Under the pieces are notes generated by a model. The model searched no databases. It had not been told where the DNA came from and saw nothing but the letters and a program-made list of their open reading frames with translations. This document shows positions 1 to 11,305 of a stretch of DNA of 64,000 nucleotides, piece after piece (the first letter of the stretch is position 1; each line of letters begins with the position of its first letter). The translations under genes and the position numbers were made by a program. Source of the DNA: Shinisaurus crocodilurus (lineage: Eukaryota; Chordata; Lepidosauria; Squamata; Shinisauridae); contig CM037879.1 of assembly GCA_021292165.1 (NCBI GenBank), forward strand, positions 42,493,802 through 42,557,801, read 5' to 3'.

Positions 1-636
1 GGCAGACAATGGAGCTCCCCACTGCCAACAGAGCAGGGCTTCTGCCCCATCTAGAGGCCCCTCAGTCAGACTTTTGCCCACACTTAAGATTACTGGAAGA
101 ATTATGCCTGTGCTCATTCTGAGTGCTATGCTGCACGTCACTTACTGTGAAGTGGGCACAGCCCCAGCCAGAGCTAGTGACAAGGGAGGTGGGGAAATTA
201 TCCTCAATAGAAAACAGCCATGGTCTTTGAGTCAATAAATAATCATACTAAATGATAAAAACAAAGAATGCTTCATAGCTGCAAGAAAGGAAGAAGAGAG
301 TATGTTAACTTAAGTTAAAGTCCATGCTACATGCATGGTAAGTGTATCTGTCACTTACTGGACCACCAAGAGATTGGCATTTCTTGTAAAATTCAGATCT
401 TCAGTACCTCAATATGCCTTCTATTATGTTTAAGACAACACAGATTGTTTAAGATAAAGCAGATTGTTTTCCACAGGCAAAGGCTAGGACAGTAAACACA
501 TATACCAATTACATGCTGGCAAAAAAATACTCTAATTCCGTGCATCTTGTTTTGCCAGCACTAACAAGATTCTGTTCGGTGCCATACAATGGAACCTCAA
601 AAATCAGAACAATAGAGTTTGTTTGTTTGTTTGTTT
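1..636. other. unassigned non-coding DNA
   Basis: No gene or classifiable repeat is seen. A (GTTT)n microsatellite lies at 617-636 and abuts the L2-like fragment that follows. Confidence 0.5.
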
Positions 637-800
637 AAAGCATTTCTATCCCACTCCTCAGTCAAAGGGTCCTAGGGCACAGCTTACAAGAATGAGGAAT
701 TAGACAGTCCCTATCCTCAGGTTTACAATCTAAAAAGGCATAAGACACAAGGAAAGGGATTGGAAGGGAGGAGGAACAACCTCATGGATGAACCCGGGAT
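637..800 (-). mobile_element. L2-like LINE 3' fragment (old)
   Basis: Text such as CTATCCCACTCCTCAGTCAA and GGCACAGCTTACAAGAATGA resembles the reverse complement of squamate L2 3' ends, where a T-rich simple repeat is followed by 'cccgcc...gcagcttac'. This is inferred from pattern memory, not alignment. Confidence 0.35.
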
Positions 801-864
801 AGTTGATGCAATTTTTTACCTTTTTTGTGTTTTGCATACAGGAAAAAAATGTTGTTGTTGTTTT

Positions 865-1177
865 ACTTCATTACATACATATCCTACTTTTCCTCCAAGG
901 AACTCAAGGTGATGCAAATGGTTCTATATTCCACCACTTCATTTTATCGTCACAAGTCTGTGAAGTAGGCAAGGCTGTGAGATGGTGGCTGGCCCAAGCG
1001 TCCCTCAGTGGGACTCTCCAATCCTAATCCAACACTCTAACCCAGTGTTCTCCAACCTTGGGTCCCCAGATGTTTTCGGCTACAAAAACTGGGGCATGCT
1101 GGGAGTTGTAGGCCAAAAACATCTGGGGACCCAAGGTTGGAGAACACTGCTCTAACCATTACACCATACTGGCTGTG
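865..1177 (-). mobile_element. diverged Sauria-type SINE, split by a MITE
   Basis: On the minus strand this follows the tRNA-derived Sauria SINE. It shows the 'ttttatcctcacaa...ctgtgaggtag' block at about 943-967, 'ctggcccaag' at 989-998, and the tRNA-like head 'ccaacactctaacc...accatactggct'. It is much more diverged than the copies at 43828 or 61821, so it is old. A hAT MITE (1043-1149) interrupts the head. Confidence 0.6.
1043..1149. mobile_element. hAT-type MITE (CAGTGTTCTCCAACC family)
   Basis: A near-perfect palindrome with terminal inverted repeats CAGTGTTCTCCAACCTTGGG... and its complement ending ...GGTTGGAGAACACTG. It is flanked by a perfect 8 bp target duplication CTCTAACC (1035-1042 and 1150-1157). 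The 8 bp duplication and CA...TG ends are typical of the hAT superfamily. There is no coding capacity, so a transposase in trans would be needed. It lies inside the tRNA-like head of an older SINE. Confidence 0.88.
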
Positions 1178-2156
1178 AATTGGTAAGAGGGATTTGATTC
1201 TTCAACCGGGGGGGGGGGGGCAAGGGGGTTGGCACATCTCCATCATAGAAAGTTTGGAACCATTGTTACATCTGCTCTTCCATTTTTATTTTTACTGCTA
1301 ATGGCGAATTGTCCAATTGACATTTGGGTGTGTCTGTAATCATGCTTAAACAAAATCAGTGCAATGTACTTTTGTCTATGCAACATAGAGCAAGAGGGTA
1401 GACTCTATAAAAACAAAAACAAAAAAAGATTAGCAATTTATTTTTCCAAATGTCATCCATGTAGACAAAAACCACTTTGAAGTTACTTCAAAAAAAGTGA
1501 GTTAACTCTTTAAACTGAAGCCATATTTGGCTGTAATAATAAACCTGTAAAACCATGACATGTAATTGGTTTAGCAAATATGTTCCTTCTATTAGGGGAA
1601 GCATGTGCAAATCCGATTAGCTAATCAGGATATGGGCTTTTCGACAACTCTACATACGGTTTTCATTCATTTCAGCTGAGTGTTTCTTTCCATCCATTCA
1701 TCCATGGATAGCTTCAGCCCCTTGACTCTACTCACAGGAAGGAGGCCAAGACAGAGAAGAGATGGTTAACACTAAGCTAATTGCATTTGATGTATATGTA
1801 AAAGCTATTCATTACTGTGCCAACCTACCAAACAGCCTCAAACTGAATTAGTCCTGTAACAGGGGTGGACAGACTTTAGGTTTGCAGGGTCTATCAGCTT
1901 GGGAATTTCTTTTCAGTACCAGAACCTTGCACCTATACACAAATCCTTTCACACACAAATCTACTACTCATCTTTCCCCCCATACCTTTCTTGATTTTAG
2001 CAGCCTAATTTAGGAGGGTGGGGAAGGCTTTTGGTTTTCACTATTGGTAAACCATTGGAAGTCAGAAATCCTAGTCCAGGCAACATGGCACCCGTGGGTG
2101 CCCTGGTACTCGCCAAGCCCTCACCCCCATCGAGTGTGTCTGCGAGGCTGCTTTTC
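1178..2156. other. unassigned non-coding DNA
   Basis: Nothing classifiable is seen. A 13-base G run lies at 1208-1220. Confidence 0.5.
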
Positions 2157-2432
2157 CCTATCTCTACTAAAGTCAACGGAGCATGTTCACTCCATTGACT
2201 TTAATAAAGATGAGGGGAAAGGTACCTTGCCAAAAGATGGCTTGGGAGAAGCCCACCCCCACCAGGGACCCTTGAGGCAACAGGGTCCTTGGCAGTGGAT
2301 GGGTTTCCTCCCCGCTCCAGATGCTTTTGTCTGAGAACCCTTTTCCCCACCTCTATTAAACTCAATGGAGCAACATTGCTGCATTGACTTTAATAGAGGT
2401 GGGAACAAAAGTCCCCTGCCCAAAAATGGCTG
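2157..2432. repeat. tandem pair of hairpin-containing units (~184 bp period)
   Basis: Two related units lie at about 2157-2246 and 2341-2432. Each contains a hairpin followed by a 'cc(a)aaaagatggc'-like segment. The second hairpin (2347-2403) has arms of about 22 bp, CCCACCTCTATTAAACTCAA and its complement. The first (2159-2214) is the same with mismatches. This is either a tandem duplication of a foldback sequence or part of one larger unclassified MITE. Confidence 0.6.
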
Positions 2433-2683
2433 AGTTGGGGGGGGGAAGAAAAGTGAGAATTCAGAGAAGGGTGGCAGTCCCTAAGATTTCACCCCAAAAG
2501 GTTGCCTCCTCCTGTCCTTGTCTATCTGCTGCAGATCAATCAGTAGATCCTGATCTACCTTCCGCCTATTTCTATCCAATAGAACATCCTTCTTTTTGCA
2601 AAATATCCTGTCCAGAAACACAAAGCCTATGAAATTCCATGGGAATTACTGTTCTTCTGCATAGAAATGTCAAGGCTCTAGAT

Positions 2684-2819
2684 CAGGGGTGGGCAACTTG
2701 TGGCCCTCCAGATGTTTTGGCCTACAGCTCCCATCAGCCATAGTCAGCACAGCCAATAGTGAGGGATGATGGGAGTTGTAGTCCAAAACATCTGGAGGGC
2801 CACCAGTTGCCCACCCCTG
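2684..2819. mobile_element. hAT-type MITE (CAGGGGTGGGCAACT family)
   Basis: Terminal inverted repeats are CAGGGGTGGGCAACT at the left and the complement AGTTGCCCACCCCTG at the right. The interior arms read CTCCAGATGTTTTGG and CCAAAACATCTGGAG. Flanks CTCTAGAT and CTTTACAT match at 6 of 8 positions, consistent with an aged hAT target duplication. Non-coding. Confidence 0.8.
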
Positions 2820-4386
2820 CTTTACATACATCATTAGAACAACCTTTGTGTATCCCTTCCTCGCTTCCCTGACCAGGCCCAGAATGTTGGCTTTAAGTTC
2901 TGATGTTCAGGCAGGATAAACACAGTGCTACTTAGGAACTAATACCCAATTTTTTTTCTTCCATAAAAATGAAATGTAAAAAGAAAAGTTTCCACTCTTA
3001 AAAATTATGCTTCCCATAACCAGGCTAACTGTGACATAATAATAAATACCCTGGAGACATACAGTTCTGGAAATCCTGACCTTGTGAGCAACACACGCTT
3101 GCTGGGATTCCTGCCATCCTCTAAGCTAAACTGGAGGAACATTTTGTCCAATTATTCAAAACAGAGGAGATATAAAGAAATTACAACCTAATGGTTGTGT
3201 CGAATGAAAGAAAACAAGTGAGTACTACAAACAATGTTGTTTTTAGCTAAAGCAGCAGGGAGCTTAGATAACTAACCTGCCCCACAATTGTGCGTGTGCA
3301 CCGCTTAGAGGATCCATGTGTCCTGCTTTGCAGAGGACAGTCCTCTATTTGAAAGTGCCCTCTGTTTGAAGAGCTGTCCAATTCAAGTCTGGTTTAAAGA
3401 CAAAGAACCCTAAGAAGGGAGAGCTGCAGGGGCCTTGAAGTTGCCTGTAGGGGGTGAACAGGCACAGGTCACCTGGTCATAGTCTTCCCTACTATAGTGA
3501 AATGCATTGCATTTTATGTAAATTATAGTAATGGTGCCAAATTTGCATCTCTACGTATAAATTTGCATTGCAGAATTTAGGCAAACCCATGCCCTCTGTT
3601 GTACTTTTTCTTGGTGATGCCTAGGTGCCCATCTAGCACCACTGTTTCTTCAGGGGAATTATTCATTCCTGACCACAGAGGGGGGGGGGGGCAGGGAAAC
3701 AAACATCCCTGTCCTTCCTGTCACTATCAGTGAGAGTGTTACTGAACCTTTTTCAACAGTTTCAGATCCAACAGGTCTGAATAAAAGCAGCTGACCACGG
3801 CTGGCTCCAGCAAGAGGCCCTGACAAAGTAGCCTCTGGCGGGGTCCCTTTGGCTTACCAGGTGGTGATGGGTTCAGAAGCAATGGGCAGCTTGAAACCAT
3901 CATTTTAATTTCCCACAGAGCCCTTGATGTAACATCACCCCGGGCACTGTGGGAAATTTAAATAGTGTTTCCCTAGACTCAACCAACTAATGCTGAGGTG
4001 GGGCAGGGAAGGCACCAGTGGTGGGCTGTGCCAGGGCTCTGGGGCCCTGACAGCTGCCCAAGGATGCTGCATGATGATGCCAGGCCTGCTGCTGACTCTA
4101 CATACCGTAATACTGGTCTTGTGCTGCAAACAGCTCCAGATCAGCAGTTCCTAAACTGTGTGCCAACCAGGGCATGGTATGGTAATGTGCTGCTACAGAG
4201 CTGCAAGTGTTCTCTGAGACATCCATTTCTTCAGCAATTAAAGGCTGCCATGCCTAAAGTTCCAATCAAAGATGCTGCACAACATGCTTCACTGCACTTT
4301 GATGCACTGTCCTGCATGATCTGCTGCTCTGGCCCAGGATCCTTCCAATCTGCTTCTGCTGGGGGCAGGTAATTCCACAAGACACC
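2820..4386. other. unassigned non-coding DNA
   Basis: No gene or classifiable repeat is seen. A G run lies near 3681-3692. A short imperfect hairpin (TTTCCCACAG ... CTGTGGGAAA) lies at about 3908-3962. Confidence 0.45.
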
Positions 4387-5007
4387 TGTGAAGGATTGAG
4401 GCCTACACAGGCCTGAGTTAGTTGAAGCCTGTAGGCCCAAACATCTCCTGATGGGAGGGGGCATTCGTGAGTTTCATTTCTCCCCAATAGAGTTAAGTTT
4501 CATTTCCCCAGTTTTAGGTCACATGACTGTAACTTTCTAGTTCTGTAGGAGTGTATATAAGGAGCTGAAGTGTGTGGCAGAAGAGAGAGTGCGAAATTGG
4601 TGAGAGAGAGAGGTGGAGGTTTTGCAGGCACCAAGAAGCAGTGAGCAGCCAGAGCAACAGAGTTTGCATATCACTGAGGAATGCAGAACATTCTGGTTGC
4701 CGGCCAGATGGGCGATTAATAAATGTAAATAATAAATAAATAAATAAATAAATAGCCAGAGCTAGGCTGAGAAAGAATCTCTACTAAGCCTACAGGTGAC
4801 AGTGTAGCTAGGTTAGAGAACCTTGCATTATTTTTCCTTTTATTTACATTATACTTGCTTTTTGTAATCTTACAGCTCTATTTGTGTAATTACCCTAAGT
4901 TAATGTGATTCTACTTTACCAATATTTACTACAGTAAACAGTTATTGTTAACCTTCAGTTGTTGGAGTGTCTTTTGCACCACGCCTAAGGCCTAATCCCA
5001 CGTTACT
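4387..5007 (+). mobile_element. possible LTR with internal insertion
   Basis: A TATA-like box GTATATAA at 4553-4560 lies in a unit that can be read from TGTGAAGG (4387) to GGGAACA (5007), giving TG...CA ends. No target duplication is seen. An A/T-rich (AAAT)n stretch (about 4718-4755), preceded by 'gatgggcgattaataaatg', looks like an L2-type tail inserted into it. No gag/pol is adjacent. The LTR nature is an inference. Confidence 0.35.
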
Positions 5008-5128
5008 GGGAACAGGAGGTAAAAAGGCAGAGAATTGGCTTCCTGATACAGGAGGGGCTCTTAAAGAGGCTGATATCTTTAAGGAGCTGATCAAGGTGTC
5101 CTGGTACAGGTGGAACCTTGACAACAAC

Positions 5129-5566
5129 ACCACACTTTAGGAAGGATGAAGACAAACTGGAAAGGAGGGCAAAAAAGATGATCAGGGGACTGGAAACAAA
5201 GCCCTATGAGGAGAGACCGAAGGAACTGGGCATGTTTAGCCTTCAGAAGAGAAAACTGAGGGGAGATATGATAGCACCCTTCAAGTACTTGAAAGGTTGC
5301 CACACAGAGGAGGGCCAGGAACTCTTCTCGATCATCCCAGATTGCAGGACACCGAATAATGGGCTCAAGTTACAGTAAGCCAGATTCTGCCTGGTCATCA
5401 GGAAAATTTTCCTGACTGTTAGAGCAATATGCCAATGGACCCAACTACCTAGGGAGGTGGTGGGCTCTCCCACACTGGAGGCATTCAAGGTGCAGCTGGA
5501 CAGCCATCTGTCAGGGATGCTTTGACTTGGATTCCTGCATTGAGCAGGACGTTGGACTCGATGGCC
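5129..5566 (+). mobile_element. CR1 LINE 3' end fragment
   Basis: Carries the conserved CR1 3' sequence also present at 24490-25284. It encodes remnants of the reverse-transcriptase C-terminus (DKLERRAKKMIRGLE, LGMFSLQKRKLRGDMI) and then the untranslated tail with 'ttgactcgatggcc'. It is 5' truncated, as CR1 copies usually are. It breaks off before the usual 'ccttccaactctatgattcta' terminus. Frames are disrupted, so it is dead. Confidence 0.85.
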
Positions 5567-5572
5567 AATCAA

Positions 5573-5850
5573 AAATGCATACAAATATGTGTATGTTATG
5601 AGAAAGAGCACACAAAAATGTGTACATTAGTGAAAATAATGATCAAGAAAGGCATTATATCAGAAAATTGCTTGCAAAAGAATTGTACATTAGGCAAAAT
5701 TGTGTACAAAAATGCATATATTTGGAGAAATGAGCACAAAAATGTATACAAATTTTCGTGTGAACTAAAAAAAAAAAACTCAAACATTCATACAAACCAG
5801 ATGTAAAACTGGAAAAATGAGAAACTGAAAAATAACAGATTTGTCCATCC
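5573..5850. repeat. A-rich element with ACAAAAATGTGTACAT-like motifs
   Basis: Contains several imperfect repeats of ACAAAAATGTGTACAT and ends in AATAACAGATTTGTCCATCC. A similar composition, with motifs of the type GTGTACATTTCAAAAATGCA, occurs at 24210-24360. It is probably a dispersed non-coding element of unknown class. Confidence 0.3.
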
Positions 5851-6389
5851 CTAGCCTGAGTCCCCTGAGCCAGGACCTCCACAGGCTGTCGCCCCTGAGC
5901 TGGATGCCACCGATGGGACAGCATCTTTGCCTTCAAGGCCCTCATCACCAGATTGCCTACTCACCAATGCAGGTTTCTGGTAAGAGCTAGAAGAAAGGTG
6001 TGGAGTGCTAGGGTCATACTAGGGCCTTCTCTTTAAATTTCTTTATTCCTTGGCAAGAAGGCAGAGCCAGAGTGGGATAGTAGGACCAGAGAGTACATAA
6101 GAGCTCAGTTGGGCTCAGGACCGCCATGAACCAAGTTGTCTTCTCCAAGCTCTTTGAGGTCCTGCAACTCCAGCTTGACCTACTACCCTGACTGATGATG
6201 GCTGGCTCAGCCCTCCCCACCCACCAGTCCCAGAACCTCCTCTTCCCCATGGGCTCCTGCTCACAGACAGAGCAGGGCATCTCTACAGAGATGTCTACAC
6301 AGACATCTGCACACACGGTAGATCTCTACAAGTGTTTTAATTAATGTATGTAGGTCACAGGCAGAGCCTGCTGCACCTTCATCCTATGT
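5851..6389. other. unassigned non-coding DNA
   Basis: Nothing classifiable is seen. Confidence 0.45.
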
Positions 6390-6726
6390 CAGGGATGCAA
6401 AACCTCTGAGCTGAAGGCCAAGTTTGGCTCCTAGGGGTTCCACAGATGGTCATGCTACATTCCGCTGGCCCCTCCCCCTTCCCCCTAATGACCAATCGTT
6501 GGGTGTTTTCCTGGCTTTTGAACAGTTTTTCCCCGTTCTAAAAGGTTGCAACTCTTCTCCAAAGGCTTAATTACTAGCAGTAAGAAAGCTAAAGTACGCT
6601 GCTATTTTTTGTAATGTTGGCTCCATCACTTATGTATTTGGTTCTGCCCACCACTGGAATGCAGCGCCCTGAAAGATTCTCCAAAATAGAATTTGGCCCT
6701 CAGGCTGAAAGAGGTTCAACACCCTA
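6390..6726. mobile_element. hAT-type non-autonomous element (CAGGGATGCAAAACCTC family)
   Basis: The left end CAGGGATGCAAAACCTCTGA pairs with the right end GAGGTTCAACACCCTA. Flanks TCCTATGT and CCCTATAT match at 6 of 8 positions. The interior motifs 'gttttccTGGCtttTGaacagttttt', 'ttctaaaaggttg' and 'gcccaccactggaatg' recur at 31970-32280 and inverted at 48009-48238, so these are one family. Confidence 0.72.
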
Positions 6727-6894
6727 CCCTATATGGACACAGATAAATGCCTGAAATTGACACACATTTCTCTCCTAATTGGAAGGAGGCAGGGCAGAAA
6801 ACACAGGAGGTAGGCTTTTCCAAGGCCTAGTCATTCTTTCTTATAATCTAAAGTATGCATTCTCGGTTTTTTTTACAAGTTTTCCTTTTGAGAG

Positions 6895-7232
6895 GAGGGC
6901 TATGGTTCAATAGTAGAGCATATATTTTGCATTCTCAATTCCCAACATAGAATCATAGAATAGTAGAGTTGGAAGGGGCCTACAAGGCCATCGAGTCCAA
7001 CCCCCTGCTCAATGCAGGAACCCAAGTCAAAGCATCCCTGACAGGTGGCTGTCCAGCTGCACTTTGAATGCATCCAGTGTGGGAGAGCCCACCACCTCCC
7101 TAGGTAGTAGGTTCCATTGGTGTATTGCTCTAATGGTCAGGAAATTTTTCCTGATGTTCTACCTTCTGCCCAGCTCTGGTACAGACAATACTGAGCTAGA
7201 TGGACCCGTGGTCTGCCTCAGTTTAAGGCATC
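6895..7232 (+). mobile_element. tRNA-Ala-derived SINE, split by an antisense CR1
   Basis: The left part (6895-6945) follows the tRNA-Ala-like head, with box A-like 'tatggttcaatagtagagca' and an anticodon region 'ttttgcattct'. The right part (about 7173-7232) is the family's 3' body, 'acaatactgagctagatgga' and 'gtctgcctcag'. A CR1 3' end on the opposite strand separates them. Confidence 0.6.
6951..7172 (-). mobile_element. CR1 LINE 3' end, antisense
   Basis: The minus strand ends with the CR1 terminus (plus-strand reading AGAATCATAGAATAGTAGAG, then TTGGAAGGGGCCTACAAGG). It is a short 5'-truncated copy lying inside the tRNA-Ala SINE. Confidence 0.85.
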
Positions 7233-8765
7233 TTCCTACACCTACTTTTAGAGGATGAAAGAGTCTTTCACCATCTAAAACTAAAACCTCTTGAGTGTAA
7301 GAATGAAACGTATCTCCAGTAGTAATTCAGGAAAAAAAATCAATGCATGTTCAGAATCAAAAGCTTTAGGAATACTGATGGGCCTCAATTATCAACATAT
7401 TTACACAGTAATAAGCCCTGCTGATTTCTGCAGAACCTAATTTTAATAAGAGTGCTCTTCACCTGTGACATTTATCCAGAATGGAGACAATCCCAAGTAT
7501 GGGGGCAGGGAAAACCTACCCACGTATGGACAGCGTGATACTTGATGACAATGACACACATGTGTTTATTTTGCCTCAATGACGTGTGTTTGTAAGCCAC
7601 TGCACAGATCTCTGAAACTCCTTTACACTGGAGATTCATCGTGTCAGAATATCTTACGGAAGTATGGTAAGATTTTCTTATTCATATTCTTATTTGCTAT
7701 CCTAATCCTGTTGGAAGCAACACTTAAACAGCAGTCTCCTGGTTCAGATGTCACAGGAAACTGTGGTTTAACAAACCACTATGACTTCCTCAAACAGGGG
7801 CAAAAAGGAGAAGGGAAATGGAAAGGCAAGGTCGGAATGCAAGAGTGCAAGAGTGTGTTCAGTCCAATAAACCATGGTATATACATCTGATCATTACTTC
7901 TGAACCTGGCCTATAGTTACACCTATAGGCTCAGTAATCCTGTAGGCAGGCTTGAGCTGCTACCTTATTCTGTGTCATATGTAACTATACAAGACTAGCA
8001 AGTTTTAAAATGGAAATGTGCATAAGGAAAAGCATCTGTAGCAATGGTACACATGGCACCTCCCTTCGACAAAGTCATCCTCGGCGTGCACCAGAATCAT
8101 ATCCCTGAAGGAAATGTCACTTTAAAAAGCAAGGAGAATTTAAAAGCCAGGAAGGAGAGAAGGCAGCCAGGAAAAACAGTCTCTCTTAATTTCCGATGTA
8201 AATTATTCCCTAATATCTCCCCTCCCACACGACCCAAGATCAAGCAACCAGGATATGGCTTGTGTTGCACATGAACCCATAGTGGCACACACCCAGCTGT
8301 GTCCAGCATACAGGTGCTGGATCTGTTTTGATAGCTGTAGGTGACCTGATTGGTTCTGTTTCCCTCTCTACTTTTTGGGAGCTGAAGTCGGTGCATTTTT
8401 CAAAGAAAGCCTTGTAGTCCACTATTACAGAAACCTTCATAACATGGCCAGCATGTTAACCGGATCCCCTCTCCAAATTTCTCTTCCTGACGGATTCGCC
8501 AGTGGAACAACTAAGATTTTCTATCATTTGGAATATAACAGCACAACTTGATTTCAATTGGATTTGTGCAAGAGGTCTTCCTAGTGGGTTGCACCCAATT
8601 TTTCTGAAGGAAATCCTCACTGCTGGCATTTGCTGATTAACAGTGCTTTCTTCATATTTCCAGGCCACATTGGGCAATGCCACTCCCCTCCTTGTACATC
8701 CAGCAAAACCACTCCACCAACTTCCATGATGTAATGTGTCCTACATGCATAAAACCCAACACACA
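7233..8765. other. unassigned non-coding DNA
   Basis: No gene or repeat class is recognised. Open frames here are short and lack recognisable domains. Confidence 0.45.
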
Positions 8766-8975
8766 GAGCCAGTGTGGCGTAGTGGTGAGAGTGTTGGACT
8801 GGGACTCGGGAGATCCAGGTTGTAGTCCCCCGCTCGGCCATGAAACTCACTGGGTGACTTTGGGCCAGTCACTGACTCTCAGCCTAACCTACCTCACAGG
8901 GTTGTTGTGAGGATAAAATGGAGAGGAGGAGGAGGATTATGTAAGCTGCCTTGGGTTCCTTACAGGAAATATATA
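8766..8975 (+). mobile_element. Sauria SINE (tRNA-derived)
   Basis: A full-length-looking copy. It has a tRNA-like head (GAGCCAGTGTGGCGTAGTGG, GTGTTGGACTGGGACTCGGG), the body GACTTTGGGCCAGTCACTGA, CTACCTCACAGGGTTGTTGT and ATAAAATGGAGAGGAGG, and a 3' end CTGCCTTGGGTTCCTTACAG. Sauria SINEs are known only from squamates and are thought to be moved by a BovB/RTE LINE. It ends in an AT-rich simple tail. Confidence 0.93.
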
Positions 8976-9021
8976 TATATATAATATTTATTTATTATAT
9001 AAATATAATAAATAAATAAAT
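8969..9021. repeat. AT-rich simple repeat (TA)n / (AAT)n
   Basis: ATATATAT followed by TTTATTTATT and AATAAATAAATA forms the tail of the preceding SINE. Confidence 0.85.
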
Positions 9022-9275
9022 GTGATCAATTTCCTGGATACAGTAACTCACCATGCAATCTGGGCCTATGTGCGGCCTATTAAAAATAAATAAATAAATA
9101 TGTGCATTAGATTTTATGTGCGTTCAAACATTACATCCCCACATGGATGTCCAGGGATGCCATAGGTGGGACAGGTAACCTGGATGTATCATGAGGGCAG
9201 GAGCATTCTCACTTCCCTCTACACATAAGTGCCAGATCAGGGAAAGGTTTAGCAGATCTAGCCTACTGTCTTCAG

Positions 9276-9915
9276 CAGGGATTTCGAACCTCTAGCCTGT
9301 GGGCTGGATTCAGTCCATGGTGGTTGGTTCTCCATCCAGCCCACAAGCTTTTTCCACAGGCCCTGTCCCTTCTCCCTCCTGCCCTGGCAGGAAACTCCTG
9401 CTCTTATCTCTGATCATGATTGGAGATAAGAGCTGGGGTTTCCCTGCTGAGTGCTGAAGAAAGACAACCTCAGAAACAAGAGGAGATTTAAAGGGATTTA
9501 AATTTTAAATACCCTCTTCTTTAAATACCTTTAAAATGTAAAGGTATTTGAAGAGCAATGTATTTAAACTGGTCCTGTAAGGAGAAGATGTGGGAACCAG
9601 AGGATTGTGTTTTAAAAGTCCATTTTGTATCTTACTTCTGAGCAGACATGCACAGAACTGTGTTGTGTTTTGTATGCCTGAAAGCTGTTGTATTGGGGGT
9701 TACTCCTGAGAAGACTGGCATATAATTTTGCTGTGTTCCATATGCTAGTTGAGAAAAATGTGCATATTAATATTAATTACATCTGGATATGCCCACTTTG
9801 CATTAGCCCTGCCTGCTCTCTCCTTGGCCCTGCCCCCTGTGCCTTGCTGGAATGTGGCCGTAAAGACCCTTCCCAAATTGGAATTCAGCCCATGGGCCGA
9901 AAGACTATGGATGGA
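9276..9915. mobile_element. old hAT-like element (same broad family as 6390)
   Basis: The left end is CAGGGATTTCGAACCTCTAG. Near the right, 'ggaatgtggccgtaaagac' and 'gaattcagcccatgggccg' resemble the family at 32200-32270. The right terminus is missing and no target duplication is seen. Confidence 0.4.
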
Positions 9916-10257
9916 TAGCAAGTGATATATACAGAGAGAGATTGAGAGAGAGAAAAGTGAGTTAAGGAAATATCTATATCAAAAGACTCGGAGGGTGGCA
10001 ACAAGGGAGAGGGCCTTCTCAGAGGTGACCCCCTGATTCTGGCATGATCTCCCCGCTGAGGCCCGCCTGGGGCCAACTCTGTTATCCTTGTGGCACCAGG
10101 TTAAGACTGCCCTCTTCTCCAAGATATTCAATGGCATGTACAGTAATACCTTGGATTACGAGCATAATCCGTTCCGGAGCCATGCTCGTAATCCAAAGTA
10201 CTCGTACATCAAAGCGAGTTTCCCCATTAGAAATAATGGGAACTCAGATGATTCGTT

Positions 10258-10344
10258 CCACAACCATTTAATCACTGCTCTGCCAGCTCCCTGGCAGGGA
10301 GCCCCATGGAGGGAGCCGGCAAAGCAGTGATTAAATGGTTGTGG
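10258..10344. repeat. hairpin inside the Tigger-like element
   Basis: A perfect 22 bp arm CCACAACCATTTAATCACTG(CT) at 10258-10279 pairs with its complement at 10323-10344. Homology between the arms continues outward with gaps (CATCAAAG, GAGTTTCCCCATTAG). Confidence 0.85.
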
Positions 10345-10932
10345 GACTAATGGGGAAACTCACTTTGATGTGCTGGCTCCCGGGCTCCCGGGCTCGCCTC
10401 GCCTCGCCTCCACTCGCTCTGCTAGCACCTCGCACGCTGCCATGCCAGCTCCCGGGCAGGGAAGCGGCATGGCAGCGCGAGGCGCCCACAAAGCGAGTGG
10501 CTGCAGCATGTCTCCACGCATCTCCCTGCAAGGGAGCCGGCAAAATTGCTTTGCCGGCTCCCTGGCAGGGAGACACATGGAGCCGCTCCCACCTCTCCCT
10601 CCCTTTGCAAGTGGCGGCCATGGCTCGTCTCCACGAATCTCCCTGCCAGGGAGACGCGTGGAGCCGCTCCCACCTCTCCCTCCCTTTGCAAGCGACGGCC
10701 GCAGCTCCACGAATCTCCCTGCCAGGGAGCCGGCAAAGCTTTGCCGGCTCCCTGGCAGGGAGACGCGCCGCGGCCGCTCTCTCTGCGCTTGGCCTCCAGG
10801 GAAGCTCAGCCAGCCGGTGTAGCAGCACGAGGAGGAGGCTGCGCCCAGCCACACCGCGCCTCACCTCCAGGGAAGCCCCGTGGAGGCGAGCCACGGCGCG
10901 GCCGCTCGCTCAGCCAGCGCCTCGCGTTTCTA

Positions 10933-11033
10933 GCATAAATTTACATTTGAAAGACATCTCGCAACAGGAGCCACATGCAGCAGCAGTGGCTCGTGTTGCG
11001 AGACTTGCTCGTCTTTCAAATGTAAATTTATGC
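10933..11033. repeat. hairpin inside the Tigger-like element
   Basis: Arms GCATAAATTTACATTTGAAA(GAC) at 10933-10955 and the exact complement at 11011-11033 give 23 bp of perfect pairing. The loop contains a second imperfect pair, CTCGCAACA and TGTTGCGAG. Confidence 0.9.
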
Positions 11034-11305
11034 CAAATTTTTCCTCGTCTTATGAGAAACTCGTAAACCGGGTTACTCATAATCCGAGGTATTACTGTAA
11101 TTGCATGTGGGGGGCATTTGTGTCAGTCTAGTTGTATTAAAATTGTTTTAGCTGCTCAAATTGTTTTAAATTCTGTTTTAAATTGTTTACATTGGAATTT
11201 TATGCTGTTTTTATTGTATTTGTGGTTTGTGTTTTCTATTAATTGTTGTCAACCACCCAGAGAGCTTCAGCTATTGGGCAGTGTAGAAAATAAATAAATA
11301 AAGAT

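Larger units (their letters stand above)
10141..11097. mobile_element. Tc1/mariner (Tigger-like) non-autonomous foldback element
   Basis: Terminal inverted repeats are CAGTAATACCTTGGATTACG at the left and the complement of CGAGGTATTACTG at the right, with a TA duplicated at each edge (10139-10140, 11098-11099). The interior is CpG-rich and built from repeated GCCGGCTCCCTGGCAGGGAG modules and hairpins. It encodes no recognisable transposase; long open frames here come from GC-rich repeat sequence. A 250 bp relative lies at 30075-30324. Confidence 0.82.
9984..11305 (+). mobile_element. L2 LINE 3' end, split by a Tigger-like element
   Basis: The left part (9984-10140) matches the L2 ORF2 C-terminus coding region (GGTGGCAACAAGGGAGAGGG, CTGCCCTCTTCTCCAAG). 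The right part (11098-11305) is the L2 3' UTR with AATTGTTTTAAATTCTG and the terminus 'ccagagagcttcagctattgggc' followed by (AATA)n. A 957 bp DNA element interrupts it at a TA. The protein remnant has no long open frame. Confidence 0.8.

Noticed and set aside
10331..11066. 187- and 243-codon overlapping frames on both strands
   Set aside because: They lie wholly within a CpG-rich Tigger-like foldback element. GC-rich, stop-poor repeats give long frames by composition.
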